From: Candidatus Luteimonas excrementigallinarum
Lineage (GTDB): Bacteria; Pseudomonadota; Gammaproteobacteria; Xanthomonadales; Xanthomonadaceae
Reading direction: 5' to 3'
Length of the DNA stretch: 15,841 nt
Assembly: GCA_019115725.1 (NCBI GenBank)
Contig: DXCY01000293.1
Span: 1 to 15,841, forward strand
Made by a program: the position numbers and the translations under genes. Below the pieces are notes generated by a model, which was given only the letters and a program-made list of their open reading frames with translations, was not told the origin of the DNA and searched no databases. Positions 6,192-13,409 of the stretch are shown one piece after another (position 1 is the first letter of the stretch; each line of letters starts with the position of its first letter).

Positions 6192-7409
6192 TCAGGAAGC
6201 GGCTTCCCGCTGCTCCATCCGCCGGCAAACCGCCGCCGTGAACAGCGCATCGGTCGACGAATTCAACGCCGTCTCCGCCGAATCCTGCACCACCCCGACC
6301 ACGAACCCGATCGCCACCACCTGCATCGCGATGTCCGCATCGATCCCGAACAGCCCCGCCGCCAGCGGAATCAGCAGCAGCGACCCGCCCGGCACGCCCG
6401 ACGCCCCGCACGCGCCAACAGCCGCCACCACGCTCAGCAGCAGCGCCGTCGGCAGGTCAACGGAAATACCCAGCGTGTGCACCGCCGCCAGCGTCAGCAC
6501 CGAAATCGTCACCGCCGCCCCGGCCATGTTGATCGCCGCTCCCAGCGGGATCGCTACCGACGCCGTTGCCTCGTGCAGCCCCAGCCGCCTGGCCAGCGCC
6601 AGGTTGACCGGAATATTGGCCGCCGAGGAACGGATGAAAAACGCCGTGATCCCGCTCTCGCGCAGGCAGGTGAACACCAGAGGGAACGGATTGCGCCGGG
6701 TCACCGCGAACACGATCAGCGGATTGAGCACCAGCGCCACCACCAGCATCGCGCCCAGCAGCACCGCCAGCAGGTGCGCGTAGTCCAGCAGCACGCCCAG
6801 CCCGGCCGCGGCCAGGGTCGAGGCGACGATGCCGAACACGCCCACCGGCGCCAGCCGGATCACCCAGCGCACCACCATGCTCACCGCCTCTGCCAGGTCC
6901 GCCAGCCCGGTGCGGATGCCGTCGCCGGCCCGGCGCAGCGCCAGGCCCAGGGCCACGCCCCAGGCCAGCAGGCCGATGTAGTTGGCCTCGGCCATCGCCC
7001 TGGCCGGGTTCTGGAACGCCTGCAGCAGCACGCTGCGCAACACCTCGCCGATGCCGCCGGGCGGCGACATCGGCACGTCCGGATCGACGTTGAGCACCAG
7101 GGTGGTGGGGAACAGGAACGACGCGCTCACCGCGATCAGCGCCGCGCCGACGGTGCCGATGGCATACAGCAGCAGGATCGGCCGCATGTGGGTCCCGCCG
7201 CCGCCGCGGTGGCCGGCGATCGCCGCCGCCACCAGCACCAGCACCAGTACCGGCGCGACCGCCTTGAGCGCCTCGACGAACGCGGTACCCAGCAGCTCCA
7301 CCGAGCGGCCCGCCGCGGGCCAGACCACCCCCACCAGGGTGCCCAGCAGCAGGGCGATGACGATCTGGGTGACCAGGCTCGGGCGGCGCAGGAACGCGGG
7401 CAGTGCCAT
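6192..7409 (-). CDS. sstT: Serine/threonine:Na+ symporter SstT
   Basis: The 405-aa inner-membrane protein matches E. coli SstT (414 aa) along its length and should import serine and threonine with sodium. It belongs to the dicarboxylate/amino acid:cation symporter family. Shared blocks include ALKAVAPVLVLVLV, FPLVFTCLRESGITAFFIRSSAANIPVN, IPLGAAINMAGAAVTI, PTALLLSVVAAVGACGASGVPGGSLLLIPLA and VVQDSAETALNSSTDALFTAA. These cover the re-entrant hairpins and the NMAGA cation/substrate motif. I choose the ATG at 7409, not the frame's upstream extension, because it matches the family N terminus and has AGAAGG 9 nt upstream. It follows brnQ by 37 nt in the same direction, so the two are likely co-transcribed. 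Confidence 0.93.
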   Translation of the reverse strand: MALPAFLRRPSLVTQIVIALLLGTLVGVVWPAAGRSVELLGTAFVEALKAVAPVLVLVLVAAAIAGHRGGGGTHMRPILLLYAIGTVGAALIAVSASFLFPTTLVLNVDPDVPMSPPGGIGEVLRSVLLQAFQNPARAMAEANYIGLLAWGVALGLALRRAGDGIRTGLADLAEAVSMVVRWVIRLAPVGVFGIVASTLAAAGLGVLLDYAHLLAVLLGAMLVVALVLNPLIVFAVTRRNPFPLVFTCLRESGITAFFIRSSAANIPVNLALARRLGLHEATASVAIPLGAAINMAGAAVTISVLTLAAVHTLGISVDLPTALLLSVVAAVGACGASGVPGGSLLLIPLAAGLFGIDADIAMQVVAIGFVVGVVQDSAETALNSSTDALFTAAVCRRMEQREAAS

Positions 7410-7446
7410 GCCGGAAGGCCTTCTGTTGTCTATGCGGATGGATGGA

Positions 7447-8766
7447 TCAGGCGGCGGACCCGGCGGCGGCGGGTGCCGGCAGCGCGCGGTCGACCGCGGC
7501 GGCAACCAGCACCGCCACCAGCACCGGCACCGTCCAGCCCAGGCCCATGGACGCGCCCGGCAGCGCCGACAGCCAGGACGGGATCCAGGCGTCGAACCCG
7601 GCGGCGCGCAGCCCGTCGATGACCCCGAACACGGTGGCGACGGCCAGCGCCGGCACGAACACCCGCCGCGGCCAGCGCCACAGGCGCCAGGCCAGGCCCA
7701 GCACCATCAGCGTGATCGCGATCGGATACAGCCCCACCAGCACCGGCACCGAGAACGCGATCAGCTGCGCCAGGCCCTGGTTGGCCACCACCATCGAGAA
7801 CAGGCCCATCACGATCACCACCGTGCGGTAGGACACCGGCAGCAGGCGGCTGAAATATTCGCCCAGCGCGGTCAGCAGCCCGACCGCGGTGGTCAGGCAG
7901 GCCAGGGTGATGACCACCCCCAGCAGGACCCCGCCGGTGGGACCGAATGCGTAGTGCGCGTAGCCGGTGAGCAGCGCCACGCCGGTCTCGGCGTCCGGGG
8001 CGACGGTGCCGCTGGTCGCCCCGAGCCGCATCAGCGCCAAATACACCAGCGACAGGCACAGCCCCGCGATCAGGGCGGCGGTGATGGTGTAGCGCATGAC
8101 CAGCCGGCCGCTGTCCACGCCGCGGGAGCGGATCGCGGTCACGATCACCACGCCGAATACCAGCGCGGCCAGCGCGTCCATGGTCAGATAGCCCTGGATG
8201 AAACCCTGCGACAGCGGCGCTTGCTGATAGGCCTCCTGAAATGCGCCCGCGCTGCCGGCCGGATTGAAGAACGCGGCCACGCCCAGCACCGCCAGCGCCA
8301 GCAGCAGCACCGGTGTGAGCACCTTGCCCACGCTGTCGATCAGCCGGCCCGGGAACAGCGCGATCAGTGTCGCCACCGCGAAATACACCACCGTGTAGCC
8401 GAACAGCTGGGCGCTGCCGGTGCCGATGAACGGGGCGATGCCCATCTCGAAGGACACGGTGGCGGTACGCGGGGTGGCGAACAGCGGGCCGATGGTCAGG
8501 TAGACCGCCACGCCGAAGGCGGTCCCGGCCACCCGGCCGATCGGCGAGGTCAGCATGTCCAGGCCGCCGCCGACCCTGGCCAGGGTCACGATCGCCAGCA
8601 CCGGAAGACCCACGCCGGTGAGCAGGAAGCCCAGCGCCGCCCACCACAGGTTTTCGCCCGAACCAAACCCGACCATGGGCGGGAAGATGATGTTGCCCGC
8701 GCCCAGGAACAGCGCGAAGGTCATGAAGCCGAGGGCAACGACGTCCTGTTTCTTCAAGGTCTGCAT
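7447..8766 (-). CDS. brnQ: Branched-chain amino acid:Na+ symporter BrnQ
   Basis: The 439-aa inner-membrane protein, the same length as E. coli BrnQ (LivII carrier), should import leucine, isoleucine and valine with sodium. Nearly every conserved block is present: DVVALGFMTFALFLGAGNIIFPPMVG (N-terminal helix), GPLFATPRTATVSFEMGIAPF, QGYLTMDALAALVFGVVIV, SRGV near the middle, and LSYRT-like SYRTVVIVMGLFSMVVANQGL. About 12 hydrophobic segments can be seen. The frame opens at a GTG at 8787, but the ATG at 8766 (MQTLKKQD) fits the family start better and has GGGGA about 10 nt upstream. A TAGAAT -10 candidate lies 30 nt before it. The pairing with sstT makes a small amino acid uptake unit. Confidence 0.93.
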   Translation of the reverse strand: MQTLKKQDVVALGFMTFALFLGAGNIIFPPMVGFGSGENLWWAALGFLLTGVGLPVLAIVTLARVGGGLDMLTSPIGRVAGTAFGVAVYLTIGPLFATPRTATVSFEMGIAPFIGTGSAQLFGYTVVYFAVATLIALFPGRLIDSVGKVLTPVLLLALAVLGVAAFFNPAGSAGAFQEAYQQAPLSQGFIQGYLTMDALAALVFGVVIVTAIRSRGVDSGRLVMRYTITAALIAGLCLSLVYLALMRLGATSGTVAPDAETGVALLTGYAHYAFGPTGGVLLGVVITLACLTTAVGLLTALGEYFSRLLPVSYRTVVIVMGLFSMVVANQGLAQLIAFSVPVLVGLYPIAITLMVLGLAWRLWRWPRRVFVPALAVATVFGVIDGLRAAGFDAWIPSWLSALPGASMGLGWTVPVLVAVLVAAAVDRALPAPAAAGSAA

Positions 8767-8791
8767 GCTGCGGGTTCCCCGATCCACAAGC

Positions 8792-8807
8792 GGGCCATTC
8801 TAGGCCC
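8792..8807 (-). promoter_or_regulatory. Candidate brnQ promoter -10 within a short palindrome
   Basis: On the minus strand, GGGCC-TAGAAT-GGCCC. The hexamer TAGAAT (8802-8797) matches the -10 consensus at 5 of 6 positions and is exactly flanked by complementary GGGCC/GGCCC arms. No clear -35 is found 16-18 nt upstream. The symmetric arms could be an operator over the -10 or only a weak hairpin. Confidence 0.4.
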
Positions 8808-8836
8808 ATGTTGCCGGCGTGCGCCCGGGCCGGGGG

Positions 8837-9655
8837 TCATGCATCCAGGCGCGAGGCAATCACACCCTGGTGGACGCCGCCGTGGCCGGTCCAGCGGTTG
8901 CGGCCGCAGCGCATGAACAGGGTTTCGGCCTCGTCCTGGCCCGCCGGGCGGATCACCAGTTCCAGCCAGTCTCCCCACAGCACGGCTTTTTCCAGCGTGG
9001 CCGGGCGGCCATCCACCCAGGCCTCGCCGCTGACCCGCTGGTAGGTCTGGCGCAGGGTGACCCGGTAGTGGCGCTCATCGGCCAGCCAGTCCCAGGTGCC
9101 GGCCACCTTGGCCGGAATGATCCACAGGAACAGGCTCACCCCGCCCGAGGACACGCGCCGGTCGGGCTTCCAATCGCCCATGTCGAAGGCATGCGACACC
9201 ACCCGGGTGCCGGGACGCAGCTCGTCCAGCAGGCGCGGGCGCAGTTCCACGTTCACGCTGTGCAGCAAGTACATGGTGACCACGGTGGCCGGGCTGAAGT
9301 CGGCGTGGAACAGGTCGTACTCGATGAAGCTGACCATGTGCTCCACGCCCATCTGGGCGGCGTATTCCTCGGCCTCGCGCACCCGCGCCTGGTCGATTTC
9401 CACACCCACCGCCTGGGCCCCGCGCAGGTGCGCGGCGGCGACCACGATGCGGCCGTCGCCCGAGCCCAGGTCGTACAGCACGTCGTCGGCATCCACCCCT
9501 CCCAGTTCCAGGATGGCCTTCACCACGCGCTCTTCGGAGGGCACGTACGGCACATCAAGATGGACGTTGAGCTCTTCGAGCTGCTCTTCGAACGACAGTT
9601 CCCGGAAATGCAACTTGCTGCACCTGACCACGCTGATGAATGGACTCCCCAGCAT
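8837..9655 (-). CDS. Class I SAM-dependent methyltransferase, substrate unknown
   Basis: The 272-aa protein carries a Rossmann methyltransferase core. Motif I VLYDLGSGDGRIVVAAA is at about 59-75, the acidic ribose-binding end VGVEID at 83-88, and an acidic loop FIEYDLFHAD at 110-119. Then comes TVVTMYLLHSVNVELRPRLLDELRPGTRVVSHAFDMGDW. The C-terminal third (about 190-270) looks beta-rich and is unlike common rRNA or protein methyltransferases I recognise. No signal peptide is seen, so it is probably cytosolic. I start it at the ATG at 9655, with AGGA 9 nt upstream; the open frame further up runs antisense into selA. It is divergent from selA across 165 nt and lies 70 nt ahead of brnQ. The target molecule is not deducible from the sequence. 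Confidence 0.82.
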   Translation of the reverse strand: MLGSPFISVVRCSKLHFRELSFEEQLEELNVHLDVPYVPSEERVVKAILELGGVDADDVLYDLGSGDGRIVVAAAHLRGAQAVGVEIDQARVREAEEYAAQMGVEHMVSFIEYDLFHADFSPATVVTMYLLHSVNVELRPRLLDELRPGTRVVSHAFDMGDWKPDRRVSSGGVSLFLWIIPAKVAGTWDWLADERHYRVTLRQTYQRVSGEAWVDGRPATLEKAVLWGDWLELVIRPAGQDEAETLFMRCGRNRWTGHGGVHQGVIASRLDA

Positions 9656-9767
9656 ATCAGCCGGTCCTGGGGGCGGATTCCGGGCCCATGGCGACCACTG
9701 CGCCCGACCGCCCGAATGCCGTCCTGCTGCTGGCGGGCGCGCCCGGCTTTGGCCTAACCTGCTCATC

Positions 9768-9789
9768 CTGCGAGGCAGGTGCCTCGCAG
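9768..9789 (+). promoter_or_regulatory. Perfect hairpin with SECIS-like AGGU loop in the selA leader
   Basis: CTGCGAGGC (9768-9776) pairs with GCCTCGCAG (9781-9789) around loop AGGT (9777-9780). It ends 31 nt before the selA GTG. In E. coli, SelB recognises hairpins with GGU in the apical loop, and a SECIS-like hairpin in the selAB leader is known to mediate repression by SelB. This one shares the apical GGU but lacks the bulged U of the fdhF SECIS. As a perfect DNA palindrome it could instead be a protein operator. No T-tract follows, so it is not an intrinsic terminator. Confidence 0.5.
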
Positions 9790-9811
9790 CCCCCGCCACC
9801 CGTTCCCTGTT

Positions 9812-9815
9812 GGAG
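9812..9815 (+). promoter_or_regulatory. selA: Ribosome binding site deciding the selA GTG start at 9821
   Basis: GGAG sits 5 nt before the GTG at 9821. The earlier in-frame GTG at 9779 falls inside the leader hairpin and has no such site, so 9821 is preferred. Confidence 0.7.
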
Positions 9816-9820
9816 AAAAC

Positions 9821-11251
9821 GTGCCGCGCATCCCGGCCCCAGACGCCCCCGTGGCGGCAAGCGCCATCCCCTCGCTGGACCGGCTGCTGCGCGACCCCGC
9901 GCTGGGCCCGCTGCTGGAAGCACACGGCCACACCCGGGTCGCGGCAATCCTGCGCGGGCATCTGGATGCCCTGCGCGGACTGGCCCTGGCCGGCCGCCTT
10001 GAGGCACCCGCCGTAGCGCCCGCCGCGCTGGCCGACGCCGTCGCGCAGACCCTGCTGGTGCAGTCCCGATCGCGCCTGCGCCCGGTGTGGAACCTGACTG
10101 GCACCGTGCTGCACACCAACCTCGGCCGCGCCGTGCTGCCCGACGCATCGGTGCAGGCCGTGGTGGAGGCGATGACCGCGCCGGTCGCGCTGGAGTTCGA
10201 CCTGGAACGCGGCGCCCGCGGCGACCGCGACACGCTTGTGGAAGACCTGCTGTGCGAGCTGACCGGTGCCGAAGCCGCCACCGTGGTCAACAACAACGCC
10301 GCCGCGGTACTGCTGATGCTCAATTCACTGGCCAACCGGAAGGAAGTGATTGTTTCCCGCGGTGAACTGGTGGAAATCGGCGGCGCCTTCCGCATCCCCG
10401 ACATCATGAAGCGCGCCGGCTCCCGGCTGGTGGAAGTGGGCACCACCAACCGCACCCATCCGGCCGATTACGCCGACAGCATCGGCGAGCGCACCGCGAT
10501 GCTGATGAAGGTGCACTGCAGCAACTACGCCATCGAAGGCTTCACCGCCAGCGTCGATACGCAGGCGCTGGCCGCCATCGCCCGCGAGCACGACCTGCCG
10601 TTGGGCGTGGACCTGGGCAGCGGCTCGCTGATCGACCCGGCCCGCTGGGGCCTGCCCGCCGAGCCCACCGTGCGCGACACCCTGGCCGCCGGCGCCGACG
10701 TGGTGACCTTCAGCGGCGACAAGCTGCTGGGCGGACCGCAGGCCGGGCTGATCGTGGGCCGCGCCGACCTGATCAAAAAGATCCGCCGTAACCAGCTCAA
10801 GCGCGCGCTGCGCGTGGGCAAGCTGACCCTGGCCGCGCTGGAACCGGTGCTGGCCCTGTACCGCTCGCCCGAGCTGCTGCCCGAACGCCTGACCACCCTG
10901 CGGCTGATGCTGCGCCGGCCCACGGCCATGCGCGCACAGGCCGCGCGCCTGCTGCCGGTGCTGCAGCAGGCGCTGGGCGAGGACTGGGATCTCTGCACCG
11001 CGTCCACCAGCAGCCAGATCGGCAGCGGCGCCATGCCGGTGGAAGCCCTGCCAAGCCTGGCCATCGTGCTGCGCCACCAGGGCAAGGGCAGCAGCGGCCG
11101 CGCCCTGTCGGGCCTGGCCCGGCGCCTGCGCGAGCTGCCGCGCCCGGTGATCGGCCGCGTCGCCGATGACGCCCTGTGGCTGGACCTGCGCTGCCTGGAA
11201 GAGCACGACGAAGCGGCCTTTACCCGGCAACTGCAGGAGCTGCGCGCATGA
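9821..11251 (+). CDS. selA: L-seryl-tRNA(Sec) selenium transferase SelA
   Basis: The 476-aa PLP enzyme converts Ser-tRNA-Sec to selenocysteinyl-tRNA-Sec using selenophosphate; bacterial SelA works as a large homodecamer. It matches E. coli SelA (463 aa) throughout: IPSLDRLLRD and HGHTR near the N terminus, NLTGTVLHTNLGRA, VNNNAAAVLLML, VSRGELVEIGGAFRIPDIM, EVGTTNRTH, MKVHCSNYAIEGFT, LGSGSL and FSGDKLLGGPQAGLIVG. The PLP lysine is Lys301 in the last block (Lys295 in E. coli). LPRPVIGRV and DDALWLDLRCLEE close the protein. The start is a GTG behind GGAG. Its stop overlaps the selB ATG by 4 nt. The 5' leader carries a SECIS-like hairpin that could place selAB under SelB control. Confidence 0.97.
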   Translation: MPRIPAPDAPVAASAIPSLDRLLRDPALGPLLEAHGHTRVAAILRGHLDALRGLALAGRLEAPAVAPAALADAVAQTLLVQSRSRLRPVWNLTGTVLHTNLGRAVLPDASVQAVVEAMTAPVALEFDLERGARGDRDTLVEDLLCELTGAEAATVVNNNAAAVLLMLNSLANRKEVIVSRGELVEIGGAFRIPDIMKRAGSRLVEVGTTNRTHPADYADSIGERTAMLMKVHCSNYAIEGFTASVDTQALAAIAREHDLPLGVDLGSGSLIDPARWGLPAEPTVRDTLAAGADVVTFSGDKLLGGPQAGLIVGRADLIKKIRRNQLKRALRVGKLTLAALEPVLALYRSPELLPERLTTLRLMLRRPTAMRAQAARLLPVLQQALGEDWDLCTASTSSQIGSGAMPVEALPSLAIVLRHQGKGSSGRALSGLARRLRELPRPVIGRVADDALWLDLRCLEEHDEAAFTRQLQELRA

Positions 11252-13176
11252 TCGTCGGCACCGCAGGGCATATCGACCACGGCAAGACCACCCTGGTGGG
11301 CGCGCTGACCGGGGTGCAGACCGACCGGCTGAAGGAAGAGCAGAGCCGCGGCATCTCCATCGAGCTCGGCTACGCCTATGCGCCCATGCCCAATGGCGAG
11401 GTGCTGGGCTTCGTGGACGTGCCCGGCCACGAAAAGCTGGTGCACACCATGGCCGCCGGCGCCTCGGGCATCGATTTCGGCCTGTTGGTGGTGGCCGCCG
11501 ACGACGGCGTGATGCCGCAGACCCGTGAGCACCTGGCCATCCTCGACCTGCTGGGCGTGGCCCGCGGCGCGGTGGCACTGAGCAAGGCCGACCGCGCCGA
11601 CGCCGGGCGCCTGGACCAGGTGCGGGCGGATATCCAGGCCCTGCTGCAGGGCGGCCCACTGGAAGACGCGCCGGTGTTCGCGGTCAGCGCCACCGCCGGG
11701 GACGACCCGGGCGTGGCCGCGCTGCGCGCGCACCTGTACGAAGCGGCCGCCGGCTGGAGCGCGCGTGACGATGGCGGCCTGTTCCGGCTGGCGATCGACC
11801 GCGTGTTCACCCTGTCCGGCCACGGCACCGTGGTCACCGGCACCGTGTTCGACGGGCGCGTGGTGGCCGGCGACGACACCGCCCGGCTGATACTGGCGCC
11901 GGCCGGCAAACCGGTGCGGGTGCGCACCGTGCACGCCCAGAACCAGCCCAGCGAAGACGGCCGCGCCGGCCAGCGCTGCGCGCTGAACCTGGGCGGCATC
12001 GCCAAGGATGAGATCAACCGCGGCGACTGGATCGCCGACACGCGGGCGCTGCTGCCCACCCGCAACATCGACGTGGAACTGCGCCTGCTGGAAGGCGCCG
12101 ACACCGCCATCGGCAACTGGGCGCCGCTGCACGTGCATCTGGGCACCGCCCGGCGCCTGGCCCATGCGGTGCCGCTGGATGCGCCCGGCATCGCGCCCGG
12201 TCACGCGGGGCGGGTACAGCTGGTGTTCGAGCAGCCGCTGTGTGCCTCACCGGGTGACCGCTTCATCGTCCGCGATGCGCAGGCCAGCCGCACCATCGGT
12301 GGCGGCCGCGTGCTTGATCCGCAGGGTCCCAAGCGCCGACGTCGCTCGCCCGAGCGCATGGCCTGGCTGGACGGCATCGTCGCCATGCTGGATCACCAGG
12401 ATCTGGACCCGTTACTCGCCAACGCCCCCTACGGCGTGGACGAGTCCACTCTGGTGCGTCTGACCGGACGCCCGCCCGAACGTCTGCAGCTGCCCGCCGG
12501 GGCCGGCTGGCTGGCCCCGCGCACCGGTGCCCCCACGGCGATCACCACCGCCAACCACCAGGCCCTGCACGCGCTGATCCTGGACACCCTGGCCGAGTAT
12601 CACCGCGACGCGCCCGACGAGCCCGGCCCCGAGGCCGCGCGCCTGCGCCGGATCGCCCTGCCCACCGCCCCGGCGGCGCTGTGGCACGCACTGCTGGACG
12701 AGCTGGCCGAATCCGGCCGCCTGCGCCGCAACGGTCCGTGGCTGCACCTGCCCGGCCACAGCGTGACCCTGGACGAGGAGGAAACCGGGCTGGCCACGCG
12801 CCTGCTGTCCCATCTGCACGCCGGCGCCTACAACCCGCCGTGGGTGCGCGACCTGGCCAGGATCGAGGCCGAGCCCGAGGAGCGCGTACGCCGCCTGCTG
12901 CGCACCCTGGCCCTGCGCGGCGATGCCTTCCAGGTGGTGCGCGACCTGTTCTACCACCGCGATCGCACCCGCGAGCTGGCCGAACTGGTGGTCCAGCTGG
13001 GCGCCGACGGCAAGGGCGTGGAAGCGGCCGATTACCGCGATGCCACCGGCCTGGGCCGCAAGCGCGCGATCCAGATCCTGGAATTCTTCGATCGCACCGG
13101 CCTGACCCGCCGCGTGCGCGACACCCACCTGCTGCGCCCCGACAGCGCCTGGCTGCAGGACCTGCGCGCCGGCTGA
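11248..13176 (+). CDS. selB: Selenocysteine-specific elongation factor SelB
   Basis: The 642-aa GTPase carries Sec-tRNA-Sec to the ribosome and binds the SECIS hairpin in mRNA. G motifs are GHIDHGKT (7-14), RGISI (34-38), DVPGHE (57-62) and SKAD (112-115, the SelB variant of NKxD). EF-Tu-like domains II and III follow, with FTLSGHGTVVTGTV and the FIVRDAQASRTIGGGRVLDP block. The C-terminal third is a series of winged-helix modules. The last one, about residues 570-635 (LAELVVQLGADGKGVEAADYRDATGLGRKRAIQILEFFDR), is the region that binds SECIS RNA in E. coli SelB (614 aa). The ATG at 11248 overlaps the selA stop (ATGA), indicating coupled translation. The frame's upstream extension inside selA is not used. 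selC follows after 45 nt. Confidence 0.97.
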   Translation: MIVGTAGHIDHGKTTLVGALTGVQTDRLKEEQSRGISIELGYAYAPMPNGEVLGFVDVPGHEKLVHTMAAGASGIDFGLLVVAADDGVMPQTREHLAILDLLGVARGAVALSKADRADAGRLDQVRADIQALLQGGPLEDAPVFAVSATAGDDPGVAALRAHLYEAAAGWSARDDGGLFRLAIDRVFTLSGHGTVVTGTVFDGRVVAGDDTARLILAPAGKPVRVRTVHAQNQPSEDGRAGQRCALNLGGIAKDEINRGDWIADTRALLPTRNIDVELRLLEGADTAIGNWAPLHVHLGTARRLAHAVPLDAPGIAPGHAGRVQLVFEQPLCASPGDRFIVRDAQASRTIGGGRVLDPQGPKRRRRSPERMAWLDGIVAMLDHQDLDPLLANAPYGVDESTLVRLTGRPPERLQLPAGAGWLAPRTGAPTAITTANHQALHALILDTLAEYHRDAPDEPGPEAARLRRIALPTAPAALWHALLDELAESGRLRRNGPWLHLPGHSVTLDEEETGLATRLLSHLHAGAYNPPWVRDLARIEAEPEERVRRLLRTLALRGDAFQVVRDLFYHRDRTRELAELVVQLGADGKGVEAADYRDATGLGRKRAIQILEFFDRTGLTRRVRDTHLLRPDSAWLQDLRAG

Positions 13177-13201
13177 CCGGCGGCCTCCCACGCGCCCGGC
13201 G

Positions 13202-13210
13202 TGGTAACTT
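13202..13210 (+). promoter_or_regulatory. Possible extended -10 element for selC
   Basis: TGGTAACTT (TGn plus TAACTT) ends 11 nt before the first base of the tRNA, a plausible distance for a tRNA promoter. The hexamer fits consensus at only 3 of 6 positions and no -35 is evident. selC may instead be read through from selAB. Confidence 0.3.
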
Positions 13211-13221
13211 GTGGCCCTGTT

Positions 13222-13317
13222 GGAAGGCAAGCGCGCCCGGTGGCGCGGCCGGGCTTCAAACCCGGTTGGGGGCGTCAGCCGCTCCCAGGCAGGTTCGACT
13301 CCTGTTGCCTTCCGCCA
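13222..13317 (+). tRNA. selC: tRNA-Sec (anticodon UCA)
   Basis: The 96-nt gene, CCA end encoded, folds as a bacterial selenocysteine tRNA. The 8-bp acceptor stem is GGAAGGCA (13222-13229) with TGCCTTCC (13306-13313), then discriminator G and CCA. The 6-bp D stem (13232-13237 with 13242-13247) closes a 4-nt loop. The anticodon stem is CCGGG/CCCGG (13249-13253, 13261-13265) with loop CTTCAAA, anticodon TCA at 13256-13258. The 7-bp variable arm is 13268-13274 with 13280-13286. The T arm has loop TTCGACT (13294-13300) on a 5-bp stem. The 8+5 acceptor/T stack and short D loop are specific to bacterial tRNA-Sec and closely follow E. coli selC. It sits between selB and selD. Confidence 0.98.
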
Positions 13318-13372
13318 TCTTCCGCACGCCCAACGCCGCCCGCCCTGATGCGCGGGCCGTCCGCGTGCCTGC

Positions 13373-13378
13373 GATACT
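13373..13378 (+). promoter_or_regulatory. Possible -10 element for selD
   Basis: GATACT (4 of 6 to consensus) lies in the 92-nt gap between selC and selD, 31 nt before the selD ATG. No -35 is recognisable. A 5-bp hairpin (CGCGG/CCGCG, 13351-13365) lies just upstream. selD may have its own start here or be read through from selABC. Confidence 0.25.
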
Positions 13379-13409
13379 TGGGGGCATCCGTCTTCTCAAA
13401 TACAGCGCC

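Noticed and set aside
7415..7422. Palindrome AAGGCCTT between brnQ and sstT as an operator.
   Set aside because: At eight bases it is too short to distinguish from chance, and it overlaps the sstT ribosome site.
7430..8809. A 459-aa frame overlapping brnQ in another phase.
   Set aside because: Composition is Gly/Arg/Ala-rich without recognisable motifs, while brnQ on the same strand matches its family end to end.
9768..9789. Leader palindrome as an intrinsic terminator of upstream transcription.
   Set aside because: No T-tract follows on either strand, and both neighbouring genes are transcribed away from it.
13222..13317. tRNA-Sec as an integration site for a mobile element.
   Set aside because: No integrase and no duplicated tRNA 3' end was seen downstream in the window.
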